The notes under the pieces were generated by a model. The model saw nothing but the letters and a program-made list of their open reading frames with translations. It was not told the DNA's origin and did not search any database. DNA of 64,000 nt from Mesorhizobium ventifaucium (lineage in GTDB: Bacteria > Pseudomonadota > Alphaproteobacteria > Rhizobiales > Rhizobiaceae), in contig NZ_CAKXZS010000016.1 of NCBI RefSeq assembly GCF_935822925.1, positions 1 to 64,000 of the forward strand, given 5' to 3'. Position numbers and translations under genes: made by a program. Shown in pieces: positions 26,926 to 36,561 of this stretch. How positions within the stretch are numbered: position 1 is the stretch's first letter; every line of letters begins with the position of its first letter.

Positions 26926-27825
26926 TCAATCGTATTTGGCCACAAAGCGTCCGACGGCGGCGAGGCAATCATCCTTCTCCTCGACATGCGGCATATGGCT
27001 GGAATTCGGGAATACCATGCCTTCGACGTCGGGAATATGATCGAGAAAGGGCTGGACGCAGGCTTCGGTCGCTTCGTCGTAAAATCCGCGGAACGCCAGG
27101 GTCGGCGCCTCGATCAGATGCAGGCGGTCGACAATGGTCCAGTTCCGCATCGTGCCGATGACGTGGAATTCATTGGGTCCGTTCATGGTGTGATAAACCG
27201 TCGGATCCGCGTCGATTGCCGCGAATGTCCGGGCTACTTCCGGCGGCGTTGGGAGGACACGGCAGACGTGGCGGTCGTAGAACGCCTTGGTTGCTGCAAG
27301 ATAATCCGGGTGATCGGTGGTCCCGGCTGCCTCGTGCCGGTCAAGCACGCTTTGCACATCGGCCGGCAGCCCGGCCCGCAATTGCAGCGCGCCTTCCACC
27401 CATAGCGCCATCGAGGCCAGTGAATTGGCCAGGATCAATGCCTTGAGCCCGGCAGGGCATCGCACGGCATGTTCGGCCGAGAGAATGCCGCCCCAGGACT
27501 GGCCGAGCAGGGCGTAGCGCTCGGTAATGCCAATGTGAGCGAGCAGCGCATCGAGTTCGCCCAAAAAGAAATCGACGGTCCAGAAGTCGCCGCCCTTGTC
27601 GGGCAGATGGGTCGATTTGCCGTTGCCGATCTGATCGTAGTGGATGACCGCCCGCCCGGTATCGGCAAGCTCCTTGAACGAATCGACATAGTCGTGGGTG
27701 CAACCCGGCCCGCCGTGAGCGACGACCAATGGCAGCTTGCCCGATTTGAGATCTCCGATCACGCGGTACCAGGTGCGGTAGCCCCTGTAGTCGCTGAATC
27801 CTTCGGTGGTCGCATGTGCCGTCAC
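26926..27825 (-). CDS. proline iminopeptidase-family alpha/beta hydrolase
   Basis: About 299 residues of the S33/proline iminopeptidase family, including L-amino acid amidases. Motifs: YRGYRTWYRVIGD near the N-terminus, the oxyanion motif VVAHGGPGCTHDY, IHYDQIGNGKST, nucleophile elbow LLGQSWGGILSAEHA, and a C-terminal NSSHMPHVEE carrying His. The GTG at 27825 is preferred because GGAG lies nine bases upstream and similarity starts just after; the frame is open up to 27879. It would remove an N-terminal residue or hydrolyse an amino-acid amide in the cytoplasm. Stands alone, convergent with the preceding hydrolase. Confidence 0.82.
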   Translation of the reverse strand: MTAHATTEGFSDYRGYRTWYRVIGDLKSGKLPLVVAHGGPGCTHDYVDSFKELADTGRAVIHYDQIGNGKSTHLPDKGGDFWTVDFFLGELDALLAHIGITERYALLGQSWGGILSAEHAVRCPAGLKALILANSLASMALWVEGALQLRAGLPADVQSVLDRHEAAGTTDHPDYLAATKAFYDRHVCRVLPTPPEVARTFAAIDADPTVYHTMNGPNEFHVIGTMRNWTIVDRLHLIEAPTLAFRGFYDEATEACVQPFLDHIPDVEGMVFPNSSHMPHVEEKDDCLAAVGRFVAKYD

Positions 27826-28109
27826 AGTTCCAAGCTCCGCGTCATGGCGCGGCAGGAACCGAGTGACGGACCCTCCCAAGCCTTGTTTGCGGCCGACGGT
27901 ACTAAGCCGCCCGGCGCATTTACAGCTAGCACTATTAATAGGTTTGCCCTGGCGGGAGGAGCCCTCAGGTGGGGAGCCTCAATGCTCCGGCTCGAAACGG
28001 TCGCCTGGACGCCTGCCATCCAGGCGGCGGATAAGGCGCGGGATTCTCGTTCGGCGGTGGTTGCATATGGCGCTTCAACGCCACCCGATAGCCGATAGGT
28101 GCCGTGGGC

Positions 28110-29006
28110 TTAAACGGGCGCGGCTGTGCCGAGCGCTGCGGCCAGGACATCAGCGAGGCAACGGCCGGCGCTGCCGTCCTCGTCAAGGCGCGGATTGTAG
28201 ATGGTGACCTCGATCCCGACTGCCTTTCCGCTCGCCAGGATGATGCGGAGCGCCGCCGACAGTTCGTCCCAAGACAGCCCGCCCGGTACGCGGAAATCGA
28301 CCGCCGGCATGATCGCATCGTCGAGGCAATCGGCGTCCAGATGGATGAAGAAGCCGTCGAGTTCAGTCCGCGTCATCTGGCCAACGGCCGCTCGGGCGGC
28401 GGCTTCGACGCCCAGGCGGCGGATGGCGTGGAGATCGTACGCCGTGAGCTCCGCTGGCAAAGGCTGGCTGCCGAATTCGGCCTGGTCCTCGTGGTCGCGA
28501 AATGCGAAGGCAACGACGTCCTCGGAGCGGACCAACGGGCGGCGGCCCTCCAGGTCGGTCAGCAGCGCCGGCCCATAGCCGGTGACGAACGCCAGTTCCA
28601 TCGACGCGCCTTCGCTGTTGGGCTCGGCCTCGGGCTGGAAGAAGTCGGCGTGGCCGTCGATGAAGAACAGGCCGTAGCGGCCGCGCCGGCGCAGCGCCAG
28701 CATCGGACCCAGCAGGATCGTACAGTCGCCGCCCAGCACCACCGGGAATTCGCCGGCGTCCAGCAACTCCTCCACGGCGTCGGCGAGCTTGGGCGACCAC
28801 CCCGCGATCGCCTTGGCATTCAGCGTCAGGGTGGCAGGGTCGGGCTTCGGGTCTTTCGGTGGGACCGCCAGCCGCCCGGCGCGGCGCGCATGGATGCGTT
28901 CGGCGAGGCCCAGTTCCAGCAGCCGACCGGGCAGGGCTTCAACGCCGTCGGTCGCCAGACCCAGCGAGGACGGCGCTTCAAGGAGGGCATAGCGGCGGCT
29001 CGGCAT
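28110..29006 (-). CDS. arginase/agmatinase-family hydrolase with altered metal motif
   Basis: A 298-residue ureohydrolase-fold protein. The three metal-binding segments are present: [25 protein letters not shown] and [16 protein letters not shown]. In the first, the His of the canonical GGDH is replaced by Cys, which would change one manganese ligand. [18 protein letters not shown] is the usual C-terminal segment with the conserved Glu at position V-E-V-T. The family hydrolyses guanidino or formimino groups; the Cys variant may shift specificity or metal. No metabolic partner is adjacent. Confidence 0.82.
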   Translation of the reverse strand: MPSRRYALLEAPSSLGLATDGVEALPGRLLELGLAERIHARRAGRLAVPPKDPKPDPATLTLNAKAIAGWSPKLADAVEELLDAGEFPVVLGGDCTILLGPMLALRRRGRYGLFFIDGHADFFQPEAEPNSEGASMELAFVTGYGPALLTDLEGRRPLVRSEDVVAFAFRDHEDQAEFGSQPLPAELTAYDLHAIRRLGVEAAARAAVGQMTRTELDGFFIHLDADCLDDAIMPAVDFRVPGGLSWDELSAALRIILASGKAVGIEVTIYNPRLDEDGSAGRCLADVLAAALGTAAPV

Positions 29007-29029
29007 CGGATGCTCCAGCTATTGCGAGT

Positions 29030-29056
29030 GAGAACCGGCGTAACGCCGGCGGTCTC
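29030..29056. promoter_or_regulatory. inverted repeat upstream of arginase-family gene
   Basis: CCGGCG-TAA-CGCCGG (29035-29049) with an outer GAGA/TCTC pair forms an extended, near-perfect hairpin or operator 24-50 bases upstream of the minus-strand start at 29006. It is close enough to act as a 5' leader structure or repressor site; it lacks a T-run so is not an obvious terminator. Confidence 0.35.
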
Positions 29057-29304
29057 AGCTACTGAGCGCTGCGCGGCTGCCGGTTTGATGGCCTAGTTTT
29101 ACAGCCAAAAAACTCACCCGCAGCCGGCGTAACCTCAGTACCTGGGCGAAACCGAGGAGATTTCAAGCCGATTCCCTGTTGAAGGCAGGATCGCAAGTTT
29201 CTGACCGATGGGAGACCGTTTTTGAGCGCATCAGAAAGAGCGTTGCGCGGCCGGATCAATGGATTGCCGTGGCTCAAGACGATTCAAAACGGGGCGCCCT
29301 TCTC

Positions 29305-29637
29305 TCAAAGGCCTTCGTCCCAATACGGGGTGCGTCCAATGCATCGCGCAAGGTGGTCGACAAAGGCACGGACCTTCATCGACATGAGTCTGTTGCTGGG
29401 GTAGACGGTATAAATCGTGCTGGCTGGAGCCTCCCAGCCATCCAGCACGCGGCGCAGCGCGCCGGTACGCAGCGGCTCCGCCACCGCCCATGTGGGCAGT
29501 AGGGCGATGCCGATGCCGTCGAGCGCGGCAACGCGCAGCATCTCCGCATTGTTGCTGCGAAGATTGCCATTCACGGCCACCCGCACCTCGTCAATTTTGC
29601 CGGCAGGGCCTATGTCCTGGTGAGCCACCCGAACCAC
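29305..29637 (-). pseudogene. truncated LysR-family regulator, C-terminal half only
   Basis: About 110 residues corresponding to the end of a LysR effector-binding domain: EVRVAVNGNLRSNNAEMLRV, GIGIALLPTWAVAEPLRTG, and a final VRAFVDHLARCIG. The N-terminal winged helix-turn-helix and the first half of the sensor are absent; the frame breaks off fourteen bases from the cupin gene start on the other strand. The deletion probably occurred when the cupin gene arrived or the region rearranged. It cannot bind DNA as a LysR protein. Confidence 0.7.
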
Positions 29638-29651
29638 GAAGGAGATCGACG

Positions 29652-30140
29652 ATGGATGGCAAAGCTAAAGCGGCCGAAGCGTTCGTTCGCGAGCCGGCGG
29701 TCGGCTCGACGCTCAACGTTTTGGGAATCACCCATATCTACAAAGCCACCGGCGCCGAGACCGCGGGGTCCTTCTCGCTTTGGGAGTCCGTGGTTCCGCC
29801 GGGGGCGGGAACGCCACCGCACACCCATGCCCGAGAGGATGAAGCCTTCTATGTGCTGAGCGGCGAACTCATGATCGAACTCGAGGGCCAATCCACGCCC
29901 CATCGCGTTGCGCCCGGCGGCTTCTTCTTTGCCGCACGCGGTCGGCGCCATGCCATCCGCAATGTCGCCGACAAGCCAGCTCGCGTGCTCGTCTTCTGCG
30001 CGCCGAGTTGCGGCCTTGATCAGATGTTTGCGGAAATGGACGCCGCGACCACCGCCGGCATGCCGGAAATGGCAAAGGTCGTGGCCATCGCCGCCAAATA
30101 CGGAGTTACCATCGAGGCGCCGGCTGATCCGCCGCGCTGA
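29652..30140 (+). CDS. cupin-domain protein
   Basis: A 162-residue single cupin. Metal-ligand motif 1 is PPHTHAREDEAFYVLSGEL (two His and a Glu) and motif 2 includes GRRHAIRN. The ATG at 29652 has AAGGAG nine bases upstream. Cupins of this size include small dioxygenases and sugar isomerases as well as regulators; substrate cannot be told. It abuts a truncated LysR gene. Confidence 0.82.
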   Translation: MDGKAKAAEAFVREPAVGSTLNVLGITHIYKATGAETAGSFSLWESVVPPGAGTPPHTHAREDEAFYVLSGELMIELEGQSTPHRVAPGGFFFAARGRRHAIRNVADKPARVLVFCAPSCGLDQMFAEMDAATTAGMPEMAKVVAIAAKYGVTIEAPADPPR

Positions 30141-30157
30141 GGTCGAACGATCGTCTG

Positions 30158-31237
30158 TCAGGCCGGAAACAAAAATGCGGCGGCGGGATCGAAAAAAATC
30201 TGCTGTCCGCGCGGGGCGATGCCTTCCTGTGCTTGCGCCATGTCGGATGTCGGTCTGACGTCGATCTCCTGGCCGGCGGCGGTGCGTGCGATGACGCGCC
30301 GCCGCTCGCCGAAGAAGGCGGTGTCGATGAATTCGACCGCAAGCCCGGCCGTGGCCGCGCCGGGTCTCAGCCGAAACGCTTCCGGCCGCACCATCAGCCG
30401 GGTCTTCTGGCCTTGGCTGAACTCCCGATCGTTCCTGACGCCGGAGACGACCGAGCCATCGGCCAGGCGGATCGTGGCGGAGCCGTTGACGGTTTCAAGA
30501 TGCTCGGCCGGCAGGAAATTGGAATTTCCGATAAAACTGGCCACGAATTCGCTCGCGGGTCTCAGATAGAGGTCCTCACCGGTGCCGATCTGCTCGATGC
30601 GCCCGTCACGAAACAGCGCGATGCGATCCGAAAGATGCAGCGCCTCGTCCTGGTCGTGGGTGACGTAAAGGATCGTTACGCCGGTTTCGCGATGGATGCG
30701 CCGTATCTCGGCCTGGATTTCCTCGCGCAGCTTCTTGTCGAGCGCCGAAAGCGGCTCGTCCATCAAAAGGATCGGCGGATCGTAGGCCAGCGCCCTGGCA
30801 AGCGCCACGCGCTGCTGCTGTCCGCCGGAAAGCGCGCCGGGATATCGGCCGCCGAAACTCTCGAGCCGCACCAGCGACAGCATCTCGGCGACTTTTCGGT
30901 TCACCTCGGCGTCCGGCCGGCGGCGCACGCGCAACGGAAAGGCAACGTTCTCGGCGACGGTGAGATGCTGGAACAGCGTGTAGCGCTGGAACACCATGCC
31001 GATGTTGCGCTTGTGCGACGGCACCGACAGCAGCGACCTGCCTTCGAGAAGAACGTCGCCGGATGTCGGCTGCTGAAAGCCGGCGATCGCGTAGAGCGTC
31101 GTCGATTTGCCAGAGCCGGAAGGGCCGAGGAAGGTCAGGAATTCGCCCTTGGGTATGTCGATGGTGACATCGTGCACGGCGACGAATCCGCCGAACGCCT
31201 TGCGCAGGTCGCGAATGGAGAGGAACGGTTTGGTCAT
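30158..31237 (-). CDS. polyamine-type ABC transporter ATP-binding protein
   Basis: PotA-like ATPase of 359 residues, last gene of the operon starting at 38935. Walker A is GPSGSGKST, signature LSGGQQQRVALARAL, Walker B ILLMDEPLSALD, and the H-loop YVTHDQDEAL. A C-terminal TOBE_2 domain (about 270-350) follows. The ATG at 31237 overlaps the permease stop. It powers uptake with the two permeases and binding protein encoded upstream. Confidence 0.9.
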   Translation of the reverse strand: MTKPFLSIRDLRKAFGGFVAVHDVTIDIPKGEFLTFLGPSGSGKSTTLYAIAGFQQPTSGDVLLEGRSLLSVPSHKRNIGMVFQRYTLFQHLTVAENVAFPLRVRRRPDAEVNRKVAEMLSLVRLESFGGRYPGALSGGQQQRVALARALAYDPPILLMDEPLSALDKKLREEIQAEIRRIHRETGVTILYVTHDQDEALHLSDRIALFRDGRIEQIGTGEDLYLRPASEFVASFIGNSNFLPAEHLETVNGSATIRLADGSVVSGVRNDREFSQGQKTRLMVRPEAFRLRPGAATAGLAVEFIDTAFFGERRRVIARTAAGQEIDVRPTSDMAQAQEGIAPRGQQIFFDPAAAFLFPA

Positions 31238-32034
31238 TTCGACAATTTCCGCCGAATGAGTGCGGTTACGATCATCAGGCACAGCGTCAGAAGAACGAGA
31301 AGGCTGGAGGCTGCAGCGATGACCGGGCTAAGATCCTGGCGCAGGCTGCCCCAGATCTTGACCGGCAACGTCTGCGAGGTGGGGCTTGCCATGAAGATCG
31401 CGACCACCACCTCGTCCCATGAGGCGAGGAAGGCGAAGATCGCCGCCGAAAAAATCCCGATCTTGATCGCCGGCAAGGTGACCCGGAGTTTTGCTTCGAA
31501 TGGGCTTGCGCCGCAGACGATCGCCGCATCCTCGATGGATTTGTCAAAACTTTCGAGTGCCGCGGTGATCGGAATGATGGCGAAGGGCAGTGCCAGGACC
31601 GTGTGGGCGATGACAAAGCCCGCCGTGGTGCCGCCGAGCCCGATCCGCAGGAAGAATGCATAAATGGCGATGGCAAAGACCACGACCGGCAGCACCATTG
31701 GCGTCAGCAGCAGGCCGCGAAGCACGTTGCGCCCGCGAAATTGTCCCCTGACCAGGGCGAAGGAAGCCAGCAGCCCGACGACGACGGCAAGAATCGCAGC
31801 CATGGCGGCAATGCGCGCGCTGGTCAGCGCCGCTTCGAGCCAGGCCGGATCGGCGAAGAGCTCCCCATACCATTTCAGCGTCCAGCTTGGCGGCGGAAAA
31901 GCCAGCCACCGCGACGACCCGAACGACAAAAGCACGATGAACACCACCGGCAGCAGCAGAAACGCCGCAACCAGGCCGGTGAAACCCAGCAGTGCTGCAC
32001 GCAGCCAGCCCAGCCGGTCGTAGTCGAGCAGCAT
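31234..32034 (-). CDS. ABC transporter permease, PotC type
   Basis: A 266-residue inner-membrane permease with about six helices. The EAA loop reads KSIEDAAIVCGASPFEAKLR followed by VTLPAIKIG. Hydrophobic segments flank it (AALLGFTGLVAAFLLLPVVF near the N-terminus). It starts two bases from the stop of the partner permease and ends overlapping the ATPase gene. Confidence 0.9.
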   Translation of the reverse strand: MLLDYDRLGWLRAALLGFTGLVAAFLLLPVVFIVLLSFGSSRWLAFPPPSWTLKWYGELFADPAWLEAALTSARIAAMAAILAVVVGLLASFALVRGQFRGRNVLRGLLLTPMVLPVVVFAIAIYAFFLRIGLGGTTAGFVIAHTVLALPFAIIPITAALESFDKSIEDAAIVCGASPFEAKLRVTLPAIKIGIFSAAIFAFLASWDEVVVAIFMASPTSQTLPVKIWGSLRQDLSPVIAAASSLLVLLTLCLMIVTALIRRKLSK

Positions 32035-32035
32035 C

Positions 32036-32896
32036 TCAGATGCCTCCTGTCATGCGCCTGGCGCCGACGAGACGCAGTTGCAGCGCGTAGAGTGCCATGG
32101 TCACCAAAAGCAGGATGAAAGCCGCAGCACTTCCGAGCCCCCAGTTGAGCAAGGACTGGATCATCTGGGCGATCATTGCGGCGAGCATCATGTTGGAGAT
32201 GCCGCCGAGCAGCGTCGGCGTCACGAAATAGCCGAGCGACATGACGAAAACCATCAGGCCGCCTGCAGCGATTCCCGGGAGCGACAATGGCAGCAGGATG
32301 CGGCGGAAGGCGTCGAACGGGCTCGCGCCGCACAGGGCGGCGGCGCGCAGCGTCATCGGATCGATGGCGCGCAGGGTTCCGACCAGTGGCAGAATCATGA
32401 AGGGCAGCATGATGTAGACCATGCCGATGGTGACGCCGGTCAGGTTGTTGATCAGCGGCAGCGGCTCGCTGATCAGGCCGATATCCATCAGCGTCCGGTT
32501 GATGACGCCGGTGCGTTGAAGCAGCACCATCCAGGCATAGGTGCGGGTGAGCAGATTGGTCCACATCGACAGGATGATGATGCCGAAGACGATCGAGCCG
32601 AGGGCGGGCGGCATGATCGCCAGCATCCAGGCGACCGGAAACGCCACGACGACAGTGACGGCGGTGACGACGGTGGCGACCAGAAAAGTATTGAAGAAGA
32701 CCCGCGCATAGGTGCCGTCGCCAAACAGCGTGGCGTAGTTGTGCAGGCCCGGCACGGGTTCGGTCACGCTGCGCAACAGCAGCGCAAGAACCGGCACCAC
32801 GAAGAACAGGGCGATAAGAGTTAGCGCCGGCAGGGCGCCGCCGATGCCATCTGGCCTTCGAAGGATCGATGGTCGATGAAGCAAATTGCCCGACAT
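32036..32896 (-). CDS. ABC transporter permease, PotB type
   Basis: A 286-residue permease with about six membrane helices (LTLIALFFVVPVLALLLRSV is the first). The EAA loop is DPMTLRAAALCGASPFDAFR then RILLPLSLPG. It pairs with the PotC-type subunit to form a polyamine/opine-type (POPT) importer channel. Confidence 0.9.
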   Translation of the reverse strand: MSGNLLHRPSILRRPDGIGGALPALTLIALFFVVPVLALLLRSVTEPVPGLHNYATLFGDGTYARVFFNTFLVATVVTAVTVVVAFPVAWMLAIMPPALGSIVFGIIILSMWTNLLTRTYAWMVLLQRTGVINRTLMDIGLISEPLPLINNLTGVTIGMVYIMLPFMILPLVGTLRAIDPMTLRAAALCGASPFDAFRRILLPLSLPGIAAGGLMVFVMSLGYFVTPTLLGGISNMMLAAMIAQMIQSLLNWGLGSAAAFILLLVTMALYALQLRLVGARRMTGGI

Positions 32897-32963
32897 GGCG
32901 ATGATCCCGTCAGATCAGGCGGGACGCCCTGCAGCGTCCCGCCGGTTCATGTGAAATCTGCTT

Positions 32964-33968
32964 CTATTTGGCCTGCCAGGCGTACCAACGCTCCGCGATC
33001 TTGTCGCGGTTTTCAGCCCAGTAGTTCATGTCGAGGTTGATCTGCCCGTCGACATAGGCGTCCGGCAGCGACTTGACGACATCGGCCGGCATTTCGGCCT
33101 TGGCTGCCGTGTTGATGGGGGCATAGCCGCTTGCTTCAGCAAACATCGCCTGGCTTTTCGGGCTTGTCGCAGCGGCCAGGAATTTCATGGCGCTCGCCTT
33201 GTTCTTCGACCCCTTGGGGATGACGAGCACGTCGGCGGCGGTCATGTTCTGTTTCCAGGATACGCCGACATCGGCGCCGTCCTGCTCGAGGGCGAAGACA
33301 CGTCCGTTCCAGAGCTGGCCGAAGGCTGCTTCACCGGAAGCGATCAGCTGTTGCGACTGCGCGCCGCTGTCCCACCAGACGATTTCCGATTTGATCGTGT
33401 CGAGTTTCTTGAACGCCCGGTCGAGGTCGAGCGGATAGAGCTTGTCTGCCGGCACGCCGTCGGCCAGCAGCGCGATTTCGATGACGCCCGGCGCCGACCA
33501 TTTATAGAAGGTGCGCTTGCCGGGAAATTTTGTCAGGTCGAACATGTCGGCCCAGCCTGCCGGTTCGCCCGACACCGCCCCTTTGTTCCAGGCAAGAACG
33601 AAGGAGTAGTAGAAGCTGCCGACCGCATGGTCGGTGGTGAAGCGAGGATCGAGATCGGTTTTCGGCACGACATTGAAATCGATCGGCTCGAGCAGGCCGT
33701 CCTTGGCCGCTTTGATGGCGAAATCCATTTCGACATCGACGACGTCCCAGGCGACGCTGCCGCCTTCCACCATGGCCTTCAGCTTGCCGTAGTCGGTCGG
33801 GCCGTCCTGCAGGACCTTGATGCCGGAGCTGGCTTCGAACGGAGCAGCCCAGGATTTGGTCTGCGCTTCCTGGGTGGTTCCGCCCCAGCTGGTGAACACC
33901 ATTTCATCGGCCCGTGCGGCAGTGGCTGCCAGGAGTCCGGCCAAGATGCCGGTCAAAATCAGTTTCAT
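32964..33968 (-). CDS. ABC transporter substrate-binding protein, PotD/PotF-like
   Basis: A 334-residue periplasmic binding protein with a signal peptide (MKLILTGILAGLLAATAARA, cleavage near ARADE). It begins DEMVFTSWGGTTQEAQTKSW and continues with GPTDYGKLKAMVEGGSVAWD, DVEMDFAIKAAKDG and LAWNKGAVSG, the family pattern of spermidine/putrescine-type proteins. The ATG at 33968 has GAGGAG upstream. The ligand could be a polyamine, an opine or another cationic amine. Confidence 0.88.
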   Translation of the reverse strand: MKLILTGILAGLLAATAARADEMVFTSWGGTTQEAQTKSWAAPFEASSGIKVLQDGPTDYGKLKAMVEGGSVAWDVVDVEMDFAIKAAKDGLLEPIDFNVVPKTDLDPRFTTDHAVGSFYYSFVLAWNKGAVSGEPAGWADMFDLTKFPGKRTFYKWSAPGVIEIALLADGVPADKLYPLDLDRAFKKLDTIKSEIVWWDSGAQSQQLIASGEAAFGQLWNGRVFALEQDGADVGVSWKQNMTAADVLVIPKGSKNKASAMKFLAAATSPKSQAMFAEASGYAPINTAAKAEMPADVVKSLPDAYVDGQINLDMNYWAENRDKIAERWYAWQAK

Positions 33969-34030
33969 GTCATTCTCCTCTGTTGGTTGCTTTCTTGTTT
34001 TTGTGAAATTGCGCGATCGCGGCGCTGCCC

Positions 34031-35506
34031 TCATCGCATGACGAACGGATCCGGGATCGGCTCGTCGGATACGCGTATCCAGACGGATTTCGAGCGCGTG
34101 TAATCGCGGATGGCGTCGAGCCCGCCCTCGCGGCCGAGCCCCGACTGACCATAGCCGCCGAACGGCACGAGCGGCGAAACGGCGCGGTAGGTGTTGACCC
34201 AGACGACGCCGGCATGGAGGTCGCGCGCCATGCGGTGCGCCTTGGCGAGATTGGTGGTGAACACGCCCGAAGCCAGGCCGAACGGCGTATCGTTGGCAAG
34301 CGCCAACGCCTCAGCTTCCGTGTCGAAGGCGAGAACGCTGAGCACCGGACCGAACAATTCCTCCCGAACGCAGGGCAGTGCTGTATCCTCGGCGTCGATG
34401 ATAGTCGGCGCGTAGTAGAAGCCGTTCGGATGCTCGTCGGGCCTTTTTCCGCCGGTGACCAGCGTCCCGCCATTGGCGAGGCTTGTCGCAACGATCTTCT
34501 CGATCCATTCCCGCTGGCGTGGCGTTGCCAGTGGTCCCATTTCGGTGGCCGGATCCTGCGGATCGCCTGTCCTGATGGCCTCGGCCTTGTGCTTCAGCCT
34601 GTCCAGCAACTCGGCCTTTATCGAACGCTCGACAAGCAGCCGCGAGCCGGCGACGCAGCTTTGTCCAGACGCTGCGAAAATCCCGGCGACGACCGCGTTT
34701 GCCGCACTGTCCAGGTCTGCATCGGCGAAAACGACAACCGGGCTTTTCCCGCCCAGCTCCAGCGTCGTGTAGGCGAGATTTTCCGCCGTGTTGCGGATAA
34801 TCGCGCGAGCGGTCAAAGGCCCGCCGGTGAAGGCGACGCGTGAAACCAGCGGGTGACTTGTCAGGCGTCGGCCGCAATCGTGCCCGAATCCGGCCAGTAT
34901 GTTAACGCTACCGGCGGGAAATCCGGCCTCATGAACGAGTTCGGCGAAGGCCAGCAGCGGCGCTGGACCGTCCTCCGAGGCTTTCAGGACGACTGTGCAG
35001 CCGGCGGCCAGCGCCGGGCCGAGTTTGACGGCGGAAAGGAAAAGCTGCGAGTTCCACGGCACGACGGCAGCGACGACGCCGATCGGCTCGCGCCTGATGG
35101 TGACGTCCATATCGGCCTTGTCGATGGGCACATGCGAGCCTTCATGCTTGTCGGCAAGCCCGCCATAGTAGCGGTAATAGTCGCCGACATAGGCGATCTG
35201 GGCGCGGGTCTCGCGGATGATCTTGCCGGTGTCGCGCGTCTCCAGTTCCGCCAGCCGCCCCGCATTGGCGACGACGAGGTCGCCGAGGCGCACCAGCAGC
35301 TTGCCGCGCGCCGTCGCGGTCAGCGAGGCCCACGCGGCCGAGTGCAACGTCCGGTGCGCCGCCTCGACGGCGCGGTCGACATCGGCTTCGGTTGCGGCGG
35401 GCATCGTCGCCCAGGGCACGCCGGAGGACGGATCGATGCTTTCGAAGGTGGTTGTCGGCGTATCGAACGCCCCATCTATGAAGTTGCTGAAGGCCACAAG
35501 GGTCAT
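34031..35506 (-). CDS. NAD-dependent aldehyde dehydrogenase
   Basis: A 491-residue aldehyde dehydrogenase superfamily enzyme. It has [20 protein letters not shown], the Glu motif [12 protein letters not shown], and the catalytic Cys in [15 protein letters not shown], with NPFG-type and ALAND segments near the C-terminus. It probably oxidises the aldehyde produced by the neighbouring monooxygenase route. The start overlaps the end of the luciferase-like monooxygenase gene by four bases, so the two are translationally coupled. Confidence 0.92.
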   Translation of the reverse strand: MTLVAFSNFIDGAFDTPTTTFESIDPSSGVPWATMPAATEADVDRAVEAAHRTLHSAAWASLTATARGKLLVRLGDLVVANAGRLAELETRDTGKIIRETRAQIAYVGDYYRYYGGLADKHEGSHVPIDKADMDVTIRREPIGVVAAVVPWNSQLFLSAVKLGPALAAGCTVVLKASEDGPAPLLAFAELVHEAGFPAGSVNILAGFGHDCGRRLTSHPLVSRVAFTGGPLTARAIIRNTAENLAYTTLELGGKSPVVVFADADLDSAANAVVAGIFAASGQSCVAGSRLLVERSIKAELLDRLKHKAEAIRTGDPQDPATEMGPLATPRQREWIEKIVATSLANGGTLVTGGKRPDEHPNGFYYAPTIIDAEDTALPCVREELFGPVLSVLAFDTEAEALALANDTPFGLASGVFTTNLAKAHRMARDLHAGVVWVNTYRAVSPLVPFGGYGQSGLGREGGLDAIRDYTRSKSVWIRVSDEPIPDPFVMR

Positions 35507-36555
35507 TGCCGCCTCCCATGCCCGAAGGCCGGCATCACCCTGTCGACGAACAGCTGCAGCGACTTCTTCTTGCGCTCGTGTGGCAGGCCGCTGTCGATCC
35601 AGATCGAGTACTGGTCATAGCCGAGCGCCTCGTATGCCTTCAGCCGGGTGATCACCTCTTCGGCTTCGCCGATGACCAGATTCTGTCGGATTTTTCCCGG
35701 CGCGTATTGCGGCATGGCTGCGATCTCGTCGTCGGAGAGCGCTTCCAATATGCCTTGGCGAACCGGCTTCTTGTTCTGGAACCACGCGCCGAACTGGCAG
35801 TAGAACAGCGACAGGTCCTTCGTCAGCTGCTCCGCATCGGCGGCGTCTTCGGCAACGAATGTGTGCATCAGCAGCATGATCTCGGGGCGGGTCATGTCGG
35901 GATGCGTCGCGCACGCTGCGTTGAAGCGCTCCATCAGGCTGGTTACCTCGTCATCGCCGGAGGCGAGCGGCGTCACCTGGACGTTGCAGCCGTTGGAGAC
36001 GGCGAAGTCGTGCGAGTTCGGATCGCGCGCCGCCACCCAGATCGGCGGGTGCGGTTTTTGCACCGGCTTGGGCGACGACGTGGTCGAGGGAAACGACCAG
36101 AATTCGCCGGACATCTCGAAATCGCCTTCCCAGAGGCCCTTGATGGCCGGGATGATCTCGCGCATGCGCTGGCCCGCGCCCCAGGCATCGAGCCCAGGGA
36201 ACAGGCGCTGGTATTCATAGCTGTAGGCACCGCGCGCGATGCCGATGTCGAGCCGGCCGCCGGTGACGACGTCGGTCATGGCTGCTTCGCCGGCGAGCTT
36301 GATCGGATGCCAGAACGGCGCGACGACCGTTCCTGTGCCGAGCCGGATGCGCTGCGTCCTGGCGCCGAGATAGGCGATGTTGATGAACGGGTTTGGCGAG
36401 ATGGTGAACTCCATGCCGTGGTGCTCGCCGATCCAGGCCGTCTCGAAACCTGCCGCCTCGGCCATCACGACCAGTTCCTCAAGCTCGTCGATGAGCTCGG
36501 CATGCGGCTTTGCCGGGTCCGAGCGTTCCATATGGACGAAGAGCGAGAACTTCAT
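35503..36555 (-). CDS. LLM-class flavin-dependent monooxygenase
   Basis: A 350-residue bacterial luciferase-like TIM barrel. Family features include MKFSLFVHMERSDP, ETAWIGEHHGMEF, RLGTGTVVAPFWHPIKLAGE and RLDIGIARGAYSYEY. Such enzymes use FMNH2 supplied by a separate reductase to oxygenate or cleave C-N, C-S or ring amide bonds. The reductase here is the flavin-reductase half of the fusion encoded just upstream. The start follows the fusion gene stop by six bases. Confidence 0.9.
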   Translation of the reverse strand: MKFSLFVHMERSDPAKPHAELIDELEELVVMAEAAGFETAWIGEHHGMEFTISPNPFINIAYLGARTQRIRLGTGTVVAPFWHPIKLAGEAAMTDVVTGGRLDIGIARGAYSYEYQRLFPGLDAWGAGQRMREIIPAIKGLWEGDFEMSGEFWSFPSTTSSPKPVQKPHPPIWVAARDPNSHDFAVSNGCNVQVTPLASGDDEVTSLMERFNAACATHPDMTRPEIMLLMHTFVAEDAADAEQLTKDLSLFYCQFGAWFQNKKPVRQGILEALSDDEIAAMPQYAPGKIRQNLVIGEAEEVITRLKAYEALGYDQYSIWIDSGLPHERKKKSLQLFVDRVMPAFGHGRRQ

Positions 36556-36561
36556 ATCTGT

